Shown: positions 1 through 8,712 of the stretch, in pieces
How positions within the stretch are numbered: the first letter of the stretch is position 1
Layout of the letters: every line of letters starts with the position of its first letter
Program-made: the position numbers and the translations under genes
Notes under the pieces: model-generated
The model's input: the letters and a program-made list of their open reading frames with translations, nothing else
Database searches by the model: none
What the model was told of the DNA's origin: nothing
Source: an uncultured Porphyromonas sp.
GTDB lineage: Bacteria > Bacteroidota > Bacteroidia > Bacteroidales > Porphyromonadaceae
Direction of reading: 5' to 3'
Assembly (NCBI RefSeq): GCF_905372525.1
Contig: NZ_CAJPPN010000028.1
Coordinates: 1-29,391, forward strand
DNA: 29,391 nucleotides

Positions 1-323
1 CTTGGGGATAATGCCTAGGATCTTTAGTGATGGGCTAAGGCTCCCTGGGATATGAAATAATCCCCCCGAAGATCCAAAAGCAGGAGTGTACGAGCGAGAT
101 CATGCGTCGGCCCTGGAGCCTCCCTGGGGGACAAGCCCCTCCTCCTTGCTCTAGCTCCCCCCAATCCTTCCCGAGGTGAGTACGGGGGGTAGGCTCTATT
201 CCAAGGGCTGGATATACCCTCCTCCAAGCGAAAGAGGATACAGCCCTCATATGTGAGCAAATGTGGGTACTCGATTGGGTACGTCTAACTACCTGTTTAT
301 CAGATGTTCTTAGAGGGGGTGGA
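1..323. other. Intergenic stretch without a recognisable gene
   Basis: I see no convincing gene here. Open frames on the minus strand have low-complexity, arginine- and proline-rich translations typical of chance frames in GC-rich DNA. Short inverted segments occur, for example CTCATATGTGAG near 247-258, but none has a clear role. The stretch leads directly into the 23-bp repeat array. Confidence 0.5.
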
Positions 324-432
324 CGCTCTCGGTAAGAGCACCTTCGCACCCTCGGTAATAGCGCTTTCATGCTTTCGGTAAGATCGCATTCGCGCTCTCG
401 GTAAGAGCGCTTTCACGCTCTCGGTAAGAGCG
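324..432. repeat. Tandem array of five 23-bp hairpin units (locus 1)
   Basis: Five units start at 324, 347, 370, 393 and 416, exactly 23 bp apart. Each is a 17-bp hairpin (6-bp arm, 5-nt loop, 6-bp arm) plus a 6-nt spacer. The model unit is CGCTCTCGGTAAGAGCG. Units 4 and 5 match it exactly and extend to 7-bp stems; unit 1 has one mismatch; units 2 and 3 are degenerate but keep the CGGTA loop. Spacers are CCTTCG, CTTTCA, CATTCG and CTTTCA. The same architecture recurs at 9744-9829 and 21168-21253. The layout recalls the 22-23-bp minisatellites inside BrickBuilt MITEs of Porphyromonas gingivalis as I remember them; I cannot compare sequences here. Confidence 0.9.
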
Positions 433-516
433 TATCATCGCCCTAGTGAGGGACGTAGTAGGGGAGGACGAAGTATCCGTATTGACGGTATTAGAGTCTG
501 CTCTATCCTCCTGATA

Positions 517-870
517 ATGAGCCTTTCTGTATGGCTCGAAGATGCACAGACGAAGGAGCGGAGAGACCTATCGGACAAAGTGACGATCGAGTGCAAGACT
601 GGGATGCAGACGTGGTTTACTGACCCCGAGCTAGCCGGGAAAGACCTTTCATATCCCCGGAATCCTTGGGGGCAGAAGCGGTTCACCTTATCCCAGCTAT
701 CAGGTGTGGATCTACGATGGGGATTTTGGTCCTCGGACTATCGGGCACTCAATACCCCCGATCGACTCTTCCTCAATAAGGCTGGGATAGACGTCACGAA
801 GGGGAAGCTCCTCCTCATCCTCGAGCGCGAAGGTGATCAGCCCCTAGAGGTAGAGCTCCCACAGAAGTAG
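517..870 (+). CDS. Hypothetical protein, 117 aa
   Basis: I do not recognise the family. The protein is hydrophilic, with no signal peptide or membrane segment, so it is probably cytoplasmic. It has alternating charged and beta-type stretches, a Trp-rich centre (QTWF, RNPWG, RWGFW) and a hydrophobic strand KLLLILERE near the C-terminus. The ATG at 517 is the first in frame, and no clear ribosome binding site precedes it, as is common in this phylum. The gene stands alone between the 23-bp repeat array and a strong terminator (958-994), and it converges on the S9 peptidase gene. Its balanced amino-acid composition and the terminator just downstream support a real gene. Confidence 0.6.
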   Translation: MSLSVWLEDAQTKERRDLSDKVTIECKTGMQTWFTDPELAGKDLSYPRNPWGQKRFTLSQLSGVDLRWGFWSSDYRALNTPDRLFLNKAGIDVTKGKLLLILEREGDQPLEVELPQK

Positions 871-948
871 GAGCGGAGAGGGCGAGACGACCGAGCTCCT
901 CCAGCTCCGCCCTTACCTCCACCCTTCCACCTCCCTCTGTCTCCCAGC

Positions 949-1002
949 AAAAAAAGATCACCGCCCCTAGGCTCCATGAGCCTAGGGGCGGTGACCCTTT
1001 TT
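949..1002. terminator. Bidirectional intrinsic terminator
   Basis: A perfect 17-bp stem (958-974 with 978-994) closes a 3-nt loop. It is flanked by a run of seven A on the left (949-955) and five T on the right (998-1002), so it can work in both directions. It sits between the convergent 117-aa gene (+) and the S9 peptidase gene (-). Confidence 0.93.
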
Positions 1003-1021
1003 CGCTGAGTCGAGGACTAGC

Positions 1022-3562
1022 TTACTGCTCGTAGACTGTCTTAGGATAGAGCTTGTCCCACCACTCGGGCTTGTCCTGGAGGTACTTGGCGAACCAAGCG
1101 AACATCGTACGCATCCAGATATCCTTGCGGTCAGGCTCTAGGATATGGTGATCTTCGCCCGTGAACTCTACCAGCTCTACCGTACGCCCGAGGATCTTGA
1201 GCGCATTGTAGAGCGCAGTGCTCTCACTCGGTGGGACGTTCACGTCCGACGTGCCGTGTAGTAGTAGGAGCGGAGTGTGGATCTTGTCTGCGTTGAAGAG
1301 CGGACTGTGCTTGGTGTAGAGGTCGGGGTTGTTCCAGGGATAGCTCTCCGTGGAGGCTACAGAGCTGTAGGTGATCCCCCAGTATCCGCCAGCCCAGTAG
1401 CTGGAGATCGAGCTGATCCCTGCGTGGCTGATGGCAGCAGCGAAGATGTCAGTCTTTGTCTGTAGGTACTGCGTCATGAAGCCACCGTAGCTGGCACCAC
1501 AGCATCCTATCTTCTTCTCATTGACGAAGGAGTGCTCCTTGGTGAAGGCCTTGACAGCACCGATGATGTCATCTGCGGTCTTGGTACCCCAAGCGTTGAG
1601 GTGATCGGCGGCGAAGGCTTGCCCGTAGCCCGTACAGCCACGAGGGTTCAGCGAGAGAGCGATATAGCCCTGCGAGGCGAACATCGCTAGGTCGTAGGTC
1701 GTCTCTAGCTCACGGGTCAGAGGGATCGTACCACCATAGTAGTAGACGATCATTGGGTACTTCTTGGTTGGGTCAAAGTTGGGGGGGAGGTAGTACCAGC
1801 CGTCGATATTGACCCCATCGGGCGTGCGGTAGACGAAGTCTTTGGCAGGGGTGAAGCGCACGTCGCGGAGCTTCTCTGCAGATAGATCCCATACGAGTGT
1901 GCTCTTGCCGGGAGCCTTGAGCTGGTAGAGGCGGTCAGCATTGTTGAGGCTCTGCCCTAGGTACCAGAGCACATCGCCCGAGCGGGAGATGCTGAAGCTA
2001 CGCACTACGTCCTCACTGGCGTTAAGCGGGGTGATCTTGTTGGTACGTACATCCAGACGGTAGAGGGACTTGCGGCTACCATTGTCGGCGGAGAAGAAGA
2101 ACGCCTTCTGTGCCGAGCCATAGCCTACGACGTTGGCGATACTGGGATCGAAGTCCTTCGTCAGGGGAGTGATCTGTCGGGTGGAGATGTTGAAGCGGAA
2201 GAGCTCCCGCTCGTAGCCATTGCCCCACTTCTTAGCAGGGAGCGTACTGCCGAGGAAGTCAAAGCTATTGGGCGAAGCCGTCACGAGTAGGTCATTCGTC
2301 CCGGGAATGAAGGAGACATCGGCGAGCTCGATCTCATCTCGGATGAGGGTATCGACCTTGGCAGTGGCTGGAGTGTAGAGTAGGACCGTCGTACGGCCAT
2401 AGGGCGTCTTGGTCCAGTCGGTGTGATGGACACCGAGGAGTAGGCGAGAGCCGTCCTCTGAGACATCGTAGATATTGTTGCTCCGTACACCATAGGTCAG
2501 AGGCTCATAGATACCGGAGGCAACATCATAGCGATAGATCTCGGTGCGGTCACGCCAGCCGGGCTGACGGTCATCGGGGGAGAGACGGCGGATAGCAAAG
2601 GGAGCCTTGGCTGGGCCCTTGGCCTGCTCATAGAAGTAGATTGTCCGCTCGTCAGGAGAGAGGAAGTAGCTAGAGCCCGGGAGGTTGTCCGCCCATACGC
2701 TCTGCTCGCCTGTCGTGGGGTGTATCTTCAGGAGCTGACGCTTATTGCCATTGCTGCGCTCTAGTAGGAGGTAGTCCTGCCGAGGCATCCAGCGAGCACC
2801 ATAGAGGGCTTGGGTAGAGCGGACGACCTTGCCCGAGGCATCTCGTATCTCCTGATAGGTTGCCCCCTTCTTGGGGACACGATCAGCATAGACCACTAGA
2901 GCATACTTGCCCGAGGGCGAGACGGAGACGGAGTAGAGGCGCTTGCCGTGGGTGATGTACTTCCAGTCGATGAAGTGTGTGCCGTTAGCCGAGGCTACGG
3001 AGTCGAGTGGGGTGTACTTGTCATCAGGGACGAAGGAGAGCTTGAAGTCTGCCTGTGCACTGTCAGTCGGTAGGCTAAGCACCTTGACGAGGAGCTCTCG
3101 GTGGCTAGCCTCTAGCGAAAGGGAGGCCGAGAGGGCAGGTACGCTATCGCTCTGGGTGGGTGCCTTCTCATTCGATGCTAGTAGTACACCGTCCGCGTAG
3201 ATGGCATAGCGCCCACGGCCGTAGAGGCGGAGGTTCCCCTTGGTGTAGGTAGGGGAGACGGCATCGAAGGTGAAGACAGAGAGGGAGGCAGGGGCAGAGG
3301 GTGTGCTACTCTTGGGTACAGCGACGAAGCCCTTGGCAGAGGCCGACACCGGGGTAGCCTTGCGTCCCTCGCTCTGGTAGGGGCGCTTGATGAGACTCGT
3401 CAGGTCAAAGGCGGTGTTACTCAGATTGACCGAGTCGATGAGGAGGGGGCGTGAGAGGGGATGTGTGCCAAGGCTCTTGCCTCGGGTGAGCACCTGTGCC
3501 TCAGAGCTGAGGGCGGGTAGTAGCAGGGTCGCTAGAGCAAGGCAGATACGGGTTCGTTTCAT
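1022..3562 (-). CDS. Secreted S9 family (prolyl oligopeptidase-type) serine peptidase, 846 aa
   Basis: The start is placed at MKRTRICLALATLLLPALSS, a standard signal peptide cut near SEA-Q; the longer frame adds 15 unlikely residues. After an N-terminal region comes a beta-propeller built from WD/PD40-like blades (SPSGKYALVVYAD, SPDERTIYFYE, SEDGSRLLLGVHH). The last 250 residues form the alpha/beta-hydrolase domain. The nucleophile is near Ser691 in GASYGGF, the Asp near 773 in HGTSDVNVPP and the His near 805-806 in GEDHHI. This is the S9 triad order. Relatives in the Bacteroidales are periplasmic or surface dipeptidyl or oligopeptidyl peptidases that feed peptides to the cell. No C-terminal type IX secretion domain is evident, so periplasmic location is likely. 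Exact specificity (DPP-like or acylaminoacyl) cannot be read from sequence. Confidence 0.93.
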   Translation of the reverse strand: MKRTRICLALATLLLPALSSEAQVLTRGKSLGTHPLSRPLLIDSVNLSNTAFDLTSLIKRPYQSEGRKATPVSASAKGFVAVPKSSTPSAPASLSVFTFDAVSPTYTKGNLRLYGRGRYAIYADGVLLASNEKAPTQSDSVPALSASLSLEASHRELLVKVLSLPTDSAQADFKLSFVPDDKYTPLDSVASANGTHFIDWKYITHGKRLYSVSVSPSGKYALVVYADRVPKKGATYQEIRDASGKVVRSTQALYGARWMPRQDYLLLERSNGNKRQLLKIHPTTGEQSVWADNLPGSSYFLSPDERTIYFYEQAKGPAKAPFAIRRLSPDDRQPGWRDRTEIYRYDVASGIYEPLTYGVRSNNIYDVSEDGSRLLLGVHHTDWTKTPYGRTTVLLYTPATAKVDTLIRDEIELADVSFIPGTNDLLVTASPNSFDFLGSTLPAKKWGNGYERELFRFNISTRQITPLTKDFDPSIANVVGYGSAQKAFFFSADNGSRKSLYRLDVRTNKITPLNASEDVVRSFSISRSGDVLWYLGQSLNNADRLYQLKAPGKSTLVWDLSAEKLRDVRFTPAKDFVYRTPDGVNIDGWYYLPPNFDPTKKYPMIVYYYGGTIPLTRELETTYDLAMFASQGYIALSLNPRGCTGYGQAFAADHLNAWGTKTADDIIGAVKAFTKEHSFVNEKKIGCCGASYGGFMTQYLQTKTDIFAAAISHAGISSISSYWAGGYWGITYSSVASTESYPWNNPDLYTKHSPLFNADKIHTPLLLLHGTSDVNVPPSESTALYNALKILGRTVELVEFTGEDHHILEPDRKDIWMRTMFAWFAKYLQDKPEWWDKLYPKTVYEQ

Positions 3563-3643
3563 CCTAAATGTTATGTGTATATGTAACGTAATAGTCCCCT
3601 CCCCCATAGTGAAGCCCTAGTATAGGGAGGAGGCTTCCTAGCA

Positions 3644-3651
3644 CAAAGATA
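3644..3651 (-). promoter_or_regulatory. Putative -7 promoter element for the S9 peptidase gene
   Basis: Reads TATCTTTG on the minus strand, an exact match to the Bacteroidetes TAnnTTTG element, about 80 bp upstream of the ATG at 3562. No clear TTG -33 box lies at the expected spacing. Confidence 0.6.
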
Positions 3652-3695
3652 CAAACTACACTCGGGACGGGGATATACAGAGATAGGATAAGGAG

Positions 3696-3738
3696 AGTCC
3701 CAGCATGGAGCCTTTACCGAAGGCTCCATGCTGGGACT
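3696..3738. terminator. 19-bp perfect hairpin, terminator after the S41 peptidase gene
   Basis: Perfect 19-bp arms (3696-3714 and 3720-3738) enclose the loop TACCG. The hairpin lies 46 bp beyond the S41 stop and upstream of the S9 promoter. T-tracts are weak on both sides (CTCTCCTTATCC on the minus strand). TACCG is also the inverted loop found in the 23-bp arrays, which may be chance. Confidence 0.75.
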
Positions 3739-3784
3739 TATTCCCTCGTGCAGTCACTGACCGACGGGGTAGGGGCTCTTGGGG

Positions 3785-4852
3785 CTACTTCTCCCAGCGA
3801 CGAGTACGCTTGAAGTGCTCGAACCGCTCCCTGAGATAGGTCACAGCCCCCTCGATCATCGTATCCCGACCTGCACTAGCCTGTGCAGGGTCGAAGGTAA
3901 GCTCGTAGTCGGGCTGTATCCCGAACTCTACGTCTGCCCCCGAGGCATCATACGTCCTACTGGAGGAGAAGCGTACCCCCCAGCCGTTGGGGAGCTCCGA
4001 GGACATCGGCAGGCCTGCCCCCCCGCCCGTCTGTGTCCCCATCACGGTGACGAAGCGTAGTCCCTTCATCCTTAGCGTGAAGTCATTGGCTGCGCTGTAG
4101 ACCCCTCGGTCTACGAGTAGGACGACGGGACGCTGCCACTTGATCCCCCTAGAGAGAGGCTCTAGGTAGAGGGGCTGACGCTGGGAGAAGTCCCGGTGTC
4201 CAGGCCCCGTCTTGTGGGAGATGAAGCCGATGAGCTTGCGCTCGATGATGAAGTGACGGGCGAGCATATCGGAGTGGGTGACTTGGCCACCACCGTTATT
4301 CCTGATGTCGATGATGAGCGCCCGACACTTAACTAGACGAGAGAGGGCTGCATTGATATTGGCACTTGATAGTCCCGAGCTGAAGCTCGCTAAGCGGATA
4401 TATCCGATGCTGTCTGGGGCATGCCCATTGTACAATAGGGTCGTGTACTGCAGGGCTCCTGCTATACGGTAGCTGTCGCCTAGGTAGTCCTCAGTGAGCT
4501 CCGTGTCGAAGGTCTTAGGGTAGTCAGTCTTCCACTTCCAGTAGCGGCCGTAGTCGAAGCTTGTGGAGAGATTGACGTGTCCGTCCCGCAGCTCTGAGAG
4601 GAGCTTGGTCATCACGAGGAAGAGGGAGTCAGTCGTCATCCCTGGGCGTAGCTCAGCAGCGTGCTTGTGGTAGAGGTCACGCCAGGAGACCCCTTGGGGG
4701 AGCTTGAGGTCGAAGTAGCAGTAGTTCCTATCTAGGATCTGCCAGAGCTGGTCATAGTTCTTGTAGGGGTCACTAGTGAACTCCTCCTTCGTTGAGCAAG
4801 CCGTGAGGCTCAGCCCCAGGAGGGCGAGGCTGTAGAGTATCTTGCGGAGCAT
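3785..4852 (-). CDS. S41 family peptidase, lipoprotein, 355 aa
   Basis: The N-terminus ends in a lipobox, LTAC with Cys19, so the protein should be lipid-anchored. An S41 peptidase fold follows: ELRDGHVNL (His92, the tricorn/IRBP-type catalytic His), LIIDIRNNGGG (179-189), the nucleophile region DRGVYSAANDF (Ser253) and GTQTGGGAG (272-280). GIQPDYELTF near 311-320 matches the GxxPD ending typical of the family. I see no PDZ domain. The start codon lies 2 bp after the stop of the DUF3316-like gene, so the gene is almost surely co-transcribed with it and with parC. Bacteroidales have many such lipoprotein S41 peptidases, and their substrates are mostly unknown. Confidence 0.9.
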   Translation of the reverse strand: MLRKILYSLALLGLSLTACSTKEEFTSDPYKNYDQLWQILDRNYCYFDLKLPQGVSWRDLYHKHAAELRPGMTTDSLFLVMTKLLSELRDGHVNLSTSFDYGRYWKWKTDYPKTFDTELTEDYLGDSYRIAGALQYTTLLYNGHAPDSIGYIRLASFSSGLSSANINAALSRLVKCRALIIDIRNNGGGQVTHSDMLARHFIIERKLIGFISHKTGPGHRDFSQRQPLYLEPLSRGIKWQRPVVLLVDRGVYSAANDFTLRMKGLRFVTVMGTQTGGGAGLPMSSELPNGWGVRFSSSRTYDASGADVEFGIQPDYELTFDPAQASAGRDTMIEGAVTYLRERFEHFKRTRRWEK

Positions 4853-4854
4853 AC

Positions 4855-5832
4855 TTAGAGCGGGAGTGAGGGGTGAGTGGCCTTGGTGACACGTCGTCCA
4901 CCTAGGGGAAGATGGGTGGTGGTGAAGCCTATGACGAGGCTCTGGGTGGTCTGGTAAGAGTGTAGGCGCCTTAGGTGTCTATTCTCTGCCCCGAGTCGGT
5001 AGCCTAGAGAGATGATGCCGTAGTCGAGGAGGGGCAGTTCGATGCTGGCATAGAGCTGCCCGGTGAGGTTGTTGAAGGGATGGACAAAGGTCAGCCTATT
5101 CTTCGGCTTCGTGTAGTAATAGAGCTCGTAGTAGCTCTCGCCGAACTCTTGGGCAAAGGCTCCACCAGCGAGCTGTAGCCCGGCGAATGCCTTGACGAGG
5201 ACGGGGAAGCGTTCGCTCCCGAAGCGGTAGCTATAGAGGAGTGCTAGGTCGAGCCCTAGGGAGGTATGGACGGTACCGGGGTTGTTCCCATTGCGGTTGC
5301 TGTACAGCCCAGATACATATCCACCTATACCTCCCCCGAGGGCGAGGCTACCGACCCGGCCACTGCCTAGTCTGCGTAGTAGGCTACGGCTGTAGGTGAG
5401 ATCCAGGCTGTAGATACTTGCGTTGCCAGCGGGATTGGTGCTATTCCCATAGCCTAGGGTGAAGAGGGTGTGGTGGAGCCAGTCGTGGTCGGCTGTCCGT
5501 GGACGGAGGGGGACAGATGCCCCTGGGGGGAGGAGCTCCTCCCCAGACTGCTTGTAGCCGAGATGGACGGACTGCGATACGAAGGAGAGGTATGTGCCCC
5601 CATAGTTGAGCGGAGATAGGTATTCCTCGCCTAGGAGTATCCCGCCGATACCGAGAGCACGGGTCCTCATCGTGACGTTGTAGTAGCGCTCGTGTGGGGG
5701 CGCTATGGTGAGCAGGGGTACCCTGCGTGCGGTACCACTAGACAGGCTATCGGAGCTGGGGGATGCCTCTACCGCCCACAGCCTGGCTGGGGCTAGGAAG
5801 AGGAGGACGAGTAGGGTGTAGAGTCTGCTCAT
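4855..5832 (-). CDS. DUF3316-like outer membrane protein, 325 aa
   Basis: A signal peptide (MSRLYTLLVLLFLAPARLWA) is followed by a protein made almost entirely of alternating beta strands ending in aromatic or glycine residues, as in small outer-membrane barrels. The pattern matches my memory of the Bacteroidetes DUF3316 family: an N-terminal LSPLNYGGTYLSF block, a GNNPG segment, FGESYYELYYY, a FVHPFNNLTG block, and a C-terminal HSYQTTQSLVIGFTT strand. Function is unknown. The ATG overlaps the parC stop in an ATGA arrangement, so translation is probably coupled. Placement with parC may be no more than shared transcription. Confidence 0.75.
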   Translation of the reverse strand: MSRLYTLLVLLFLAPARLWAVEASPSSDSLSSGTARRVPLLTIAPPHERYYNVTMRTRALGIGGILLGEEYLSPLNYGGTYLSFVSQSVHLGYKQSGEELLPPGASVPLRPRTADHDWLHHTLFTLGYGNSTNPAGNASIYSLDLTYSRSLLRRLGSGRVGSLALGGGIGGYVSGLYSNRNGNNPGTVHTSLGLDLALLYSYRFGSERFPVLVKAFAGLQLAGGAFAQEFGESYYELYYYTKPKNRLTFVHPFNNLTGQLYASIELPLLDYGIISLGYRLGAENRHLRRLHSYQTTQSLVIGFTTTHLPLGGRRVTKATHPSLPL

Positions 5833-8531
5833 TGTGGGGACGTGTCATCGGTGGTTGTCTCGAAGTCCGAGGCGGGGAAGAGACCCTCCTCCGCCTCCTG
5901 GGGCTGACCTTCGGGCTCTTCTTCCTCGAGGGTAGGGCCTTCCTTCAGTGGCGGAAGTTCTTCGATGAGGTCTAGGGGATACTTGGCGAGCTGATTGCCC
6001 TGGGCTCGGATGCTCTTGACCTGGATGAAGGTCTCTACATCGAGCTCTGTGAGCTGGAGCTCCCCGTTCTTGTCCTTGCGCCCTAGGCTGAGGCGAGGGT
6101 AATAGGTATCGGTCAGGATCAAGAGCTTATTGTCGGGGTTGTCCCCGAGGATCTGCTCCCGTCGCTGCTCTGCCTCGATCATGAAGCGCTTGATATACTC
6201 GCGCTGGCTCTTGGCATGGTAGTAGACGGCTGTCCACAGCTTCTGTGGCTGGTGCTTCTCGATCCGCAGGAGGTTCTCCTCGATGTGGATACTATCGCTG
6301 AAGTCCGTCGTGTAGCACTCGCCGCTGGTGAGGATAATCAGGACCCTATCCCGAGCGTGGAAGGAGCCGAGGTACGTACCCTGCCCGTTGTAGTTGAGGC
6401 GCATGACGTCACGGTCGAACCACACATCTCGCCCGCCTAGCGTAGAGAAGCCCTTGGAGAGGAGCGTGATGCTGTGTACCTCGGCCTTGGTCACCAGCAG
6501 GCCGACGCTACTACGTGTCTTGATTGGGAGGTCAGAGAAGTCTTTCTCGAACTGGAAGAGGCGCTGTCGGGCATTCCGTATCTTGAGTTTGATGGAGACC
6601 TTCTCAGCCTCGCCATTGGTGTTGGCAGAGAAGTAGAGGATACGTGAGCGGTCTTTGCCTCGGGTGAGGTCGTAGACACGATCACGGATGACAGAGAGGA
6701 CATTGAAGCGCTTGGCATAGACAGCTCCCGCCTTGCCGTCTCGGTACATCACGTTGTAGATGGTACGCTCATCGCCCCTCTGGTAGCGAGCGATATGGAT
6801 GACCTCCTCATGGCCGTAGAAGCGTTTGTCCTCGACCTTGCATACAAAGTACTTCCCCGAGCGGAGGAAGACGATGATCTCGTCGAGGGAGGAGCAGTTG
6901 CACACGAACTCGGCATCCTTGAGCCCGGTACCGATGAAGCCCTCCTCGCGGTTGATGTAGAGCTTCGTATCCAGCTCAGCTACCTTGGTGGCCTCGATGG
7001 TGCCGAAGCTGGTGATCTTGGTGCGCCGTGGGTAGGCCTTGCCGTAGCGGTCGATCAGGTGCTCGTACCAGCGTATCGTATACTCTACGATATGATCTAG
7101 GTCGTGGCGGAGTTGCTTGATCTCCTCCTCCAGCTGTAGGAGGTAGGCCTCGTGCTTGGGGAGGTTGAAGCGCAGGATACGAGCCATGCGGATCTCTAGG
7201 AGGCGCTTTAGGTCGTCCTCGGTCACGGCACGCAGTAGGCGGTCGTGGAAGGGGATGAGTCGCTCCGCTACATGGGCAAGTGCAGCTGCCTCGCTCTGAG
7301 CTTCTTCGAACTCCTTGTCCTTGTAGATGCGCTCCTCGATGAAGATACGCTCTAGGGAGGCTCCGAGGTAAGCCTCCTCCTTCTCCTGGAGCATGATCTT
7401 CAGCTCCTCTGTGAAGAGGTATTTCGTCCGCTCGACACTATAGCGAAGGAGCTCGCTTACGGAGGTAAAGAGGGGCTTCTCCTCGTAGATCACACAGCAG
7501 TTGGGGGAGATGCTGACCTCGCAGTCGGTGAAGGCATAGAGGGCATCTATGGCCTTGTCCGAGGAGACACCGGGGGCAAGGGTCAGACGGATGTCCGTCG
7601 TGGCAGCCGTCATATCATCGACACGTCGGATGCGGATCTTGCCCTTCTCCACGGCCTTGAGGATAGACTCGATGAGGGTGGTCGTGGTCTTCCCTGCAGG
7701 GAGCTCAGAGATACTGAGGGTCTTGGGGTCTAGCTTCTCGATACGGGCACGAGAGCGGAGGCTCCCCCCACGCTCCCCGTCATTGTAGCGGGAGACATCG
7801 ATCATTCCCCCTGTGGGGAAGTCGGGGTAGAGGGTGAAGCTCTCGCCCCGAAGGTAGGCACAGGCCGCCTCGGCGAGCTCGACGAAGTTGTGCGAGAGGA
7901 TCTTGGAGGAGAGCCCTACGGCGATCCCCTCAGCCCCCTGAGCTAGGAGGAGGGGAAACTTCACGGGGAGGGCTATGGGCTCATCTGTCGTCCCATCATA
8001 GGTCTTCTTCCATGGGGTCACTCGGTCACTGAAGACGGCCTCGAGGGCAAAGACAGAGAGCTTAGCCTCGATGTATCGGCCTGCCGCCGCTGCGTCTCCG
8101 GTGAGGATGTTCCCCCAGTTGCCCTGGGTATCGATGAGGTATCCCTTCTGTCCCAGCTGGACGAGGGCGTCGTTGATGGAGGCGTCCCCGTGGGGATGGT
8201 ACTTCATGGTCTCCCCCACGATGTTGGCTACCTTGATGAGCTTGCCCGTATCGACCTTTTTCATATTGTAGAGGATACGTCGCTGTACGGGCTTCAGTCC
8301 ATCATCTATATGGGGTACGGCACGCTCTAGGATGACGTAGGAGGCATAGTCTAGGAACCACGTACGGTACATACGTGATAGATTCCCCATCTCGGGGCGA
8401 TAGGGGAGTCCCTCGGGGGGCTGGTAGGCGGGCTCCTGCTCCTCCTGCTCCTCCTCGGGCATGGAGTCGGGGGTCGTGAGGAGCTCCTCGGAGGGGGTCG
8501 TGGTGTCTAGTTCTTCGTCTTCTGCGAGCAT
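5829..8531 (-). CDS. parC: DNA topoisomerase IV subunit A (ParC), 900 aa
   Basis: ParC cuts and rejoins the passing DNA duplex in topoisomerase IV, which decatenates replicated chromosomes; its partner ParE is not in this window. An acidic leader (residues 1-45) precedes the conserved start MYRTWFLDYASYVILERAVP. The active-site Tyr is Y153 in AAAAGRYIEAKL. The quinolone region reads HPHGDASIND (112-121), with Ala117 where E. coli GyrA has Ser83 and Asp121 at the Asp87 position. A breakage-reunion domain, coiled-coil (EEIKQLRHDLDHI) and a C-terminal beta-pinwheel-like region follow, then an acidic tail of about 30 residues. The length and acidic ends fit Bacteroidetes ParC rather than GyrA, and no GyrA-box was seen. 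First gene of a three-gene unit, with a promoter match about 40 bp upstream. Confidence 0.93.
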   Translation of the reverse strand: MLAEDEELDTTTPSEELLTTPDSMPEEEQEEQEPAYQPPEGLPYRPEMGNLSRMYRTWFLDYASYVILERAVPHIDDGLKPVQRRILYNMKKVDTGKLIKVANIVGETMKYHPHGDASINDALVQLGQKGYLIDTQGNWGNILTGDAAAAGRYIEAKLSVFALEAVFSDRVTPWKKTYDGTTDEPIALPVKFPLLLAQGAEGIAVGLSSKILSHNFVELAEAACAYLRGESFTLYPDFPTGGMIDVSRYNDGERGGSLRSRARIEKLDPKTLSISELPAGKTTTTLIESILKAVEKGKIRIRRVDDMTAATTDIRLTLAPGVSSDKAIDALYAFTDCEVSISPNCCVIYEEKPLFTSVSELLRYSVERTKYLFTEELKIMLQEKEEAYLGASLERIFIEERIYKDKEFEEAQSEAAALAHVAERLIPFHDRLLRAVTEDDLKRLLEIRMARILRFNLPKHEAYLLQLEEEIKQLRHDLDHIVEYTIRWYEHLIDRYGKAYPRRTKITSFGTIEATKVAELDTKLYINREEGFIGTGLKDAEFVCNCSSLDEIIVFLRSGKYFVCKVEDKRFYGHEEVIHIARYQRGDERTIYNVMYRDGKAGAVYAKRFNVLSVIRDRVYDLTRGKDRSRILYFSANTNGEAEKVSIKLKIRNARQRLFQFEKDFSDLPIKTRSSVGLLVTKAEVHSITLLSKGFSTLGGRDVWFDRDVMRLNYNGQGTYLGSFHARDRVLIILTSGECYTTDFSDSIHIEENLLRIEKHQPQKLWTAVYYHAKSQREYIKRFMIEAEQRREQILGDNPDNKLLILTDTYYPRLSLGRKDKNGELQLTELDVETFIQVKSIRAQGNQLAKYPLDLIEELPPLKEGPTLEEEEPEGQPQEAEEGLFPASDFETTTDDTSPQ

Positions 8532-8567
8532 GTTCCTTATCTCTATTATCGCTAGATACTTTAGCTA

Positions 8568-8575
8568 CAAAGATA
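8568..8575 (-). promoter_or_regulatory. Putative -7 promoter element for the parC unit
   Basis: TATCTTTG on the minus strand matches TAnnTTTG and ends 36 bp upstream of the parC ATG, giving a leader of about 30 nt. No -33 TTG is visible at 17-23 bp. Confidence 0.6.
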
Positions 8576-8648
8576 GGGATTTTTACTAGGAGCAGACGGC
8601 GCTGTCGCCTATTCCACCCGTAAGTGTAACGGTAGGGATAGAGAGAAA

Positions 8649-8674
8649 GCCAGCGCCTTTTTGGGTGCGCTGGC
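8649..8674 (-). terminator. Hairpin upstream of the parC promoter
   Basis: Perfect 8-bp arms, GCCAGCGC and GCGCTGGC, enclose a 10-nt loop. On the minus strand the stem is followed by TTTCTCTC. It may insulate parC from transcription coming from the right. Confidence 0.4.
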
Positions 8675-8712
8675 CAGATGATCCAAAGGTCGTAATTTAG
8701 AGATTGATGTGA

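Noticed and set aside
324..432. CRISPR array
   Set aside because: Spacers are only 6 nt and partly alike, the repeat unit is 17 bp and palindromic throughout, and no cas genes are in the window.
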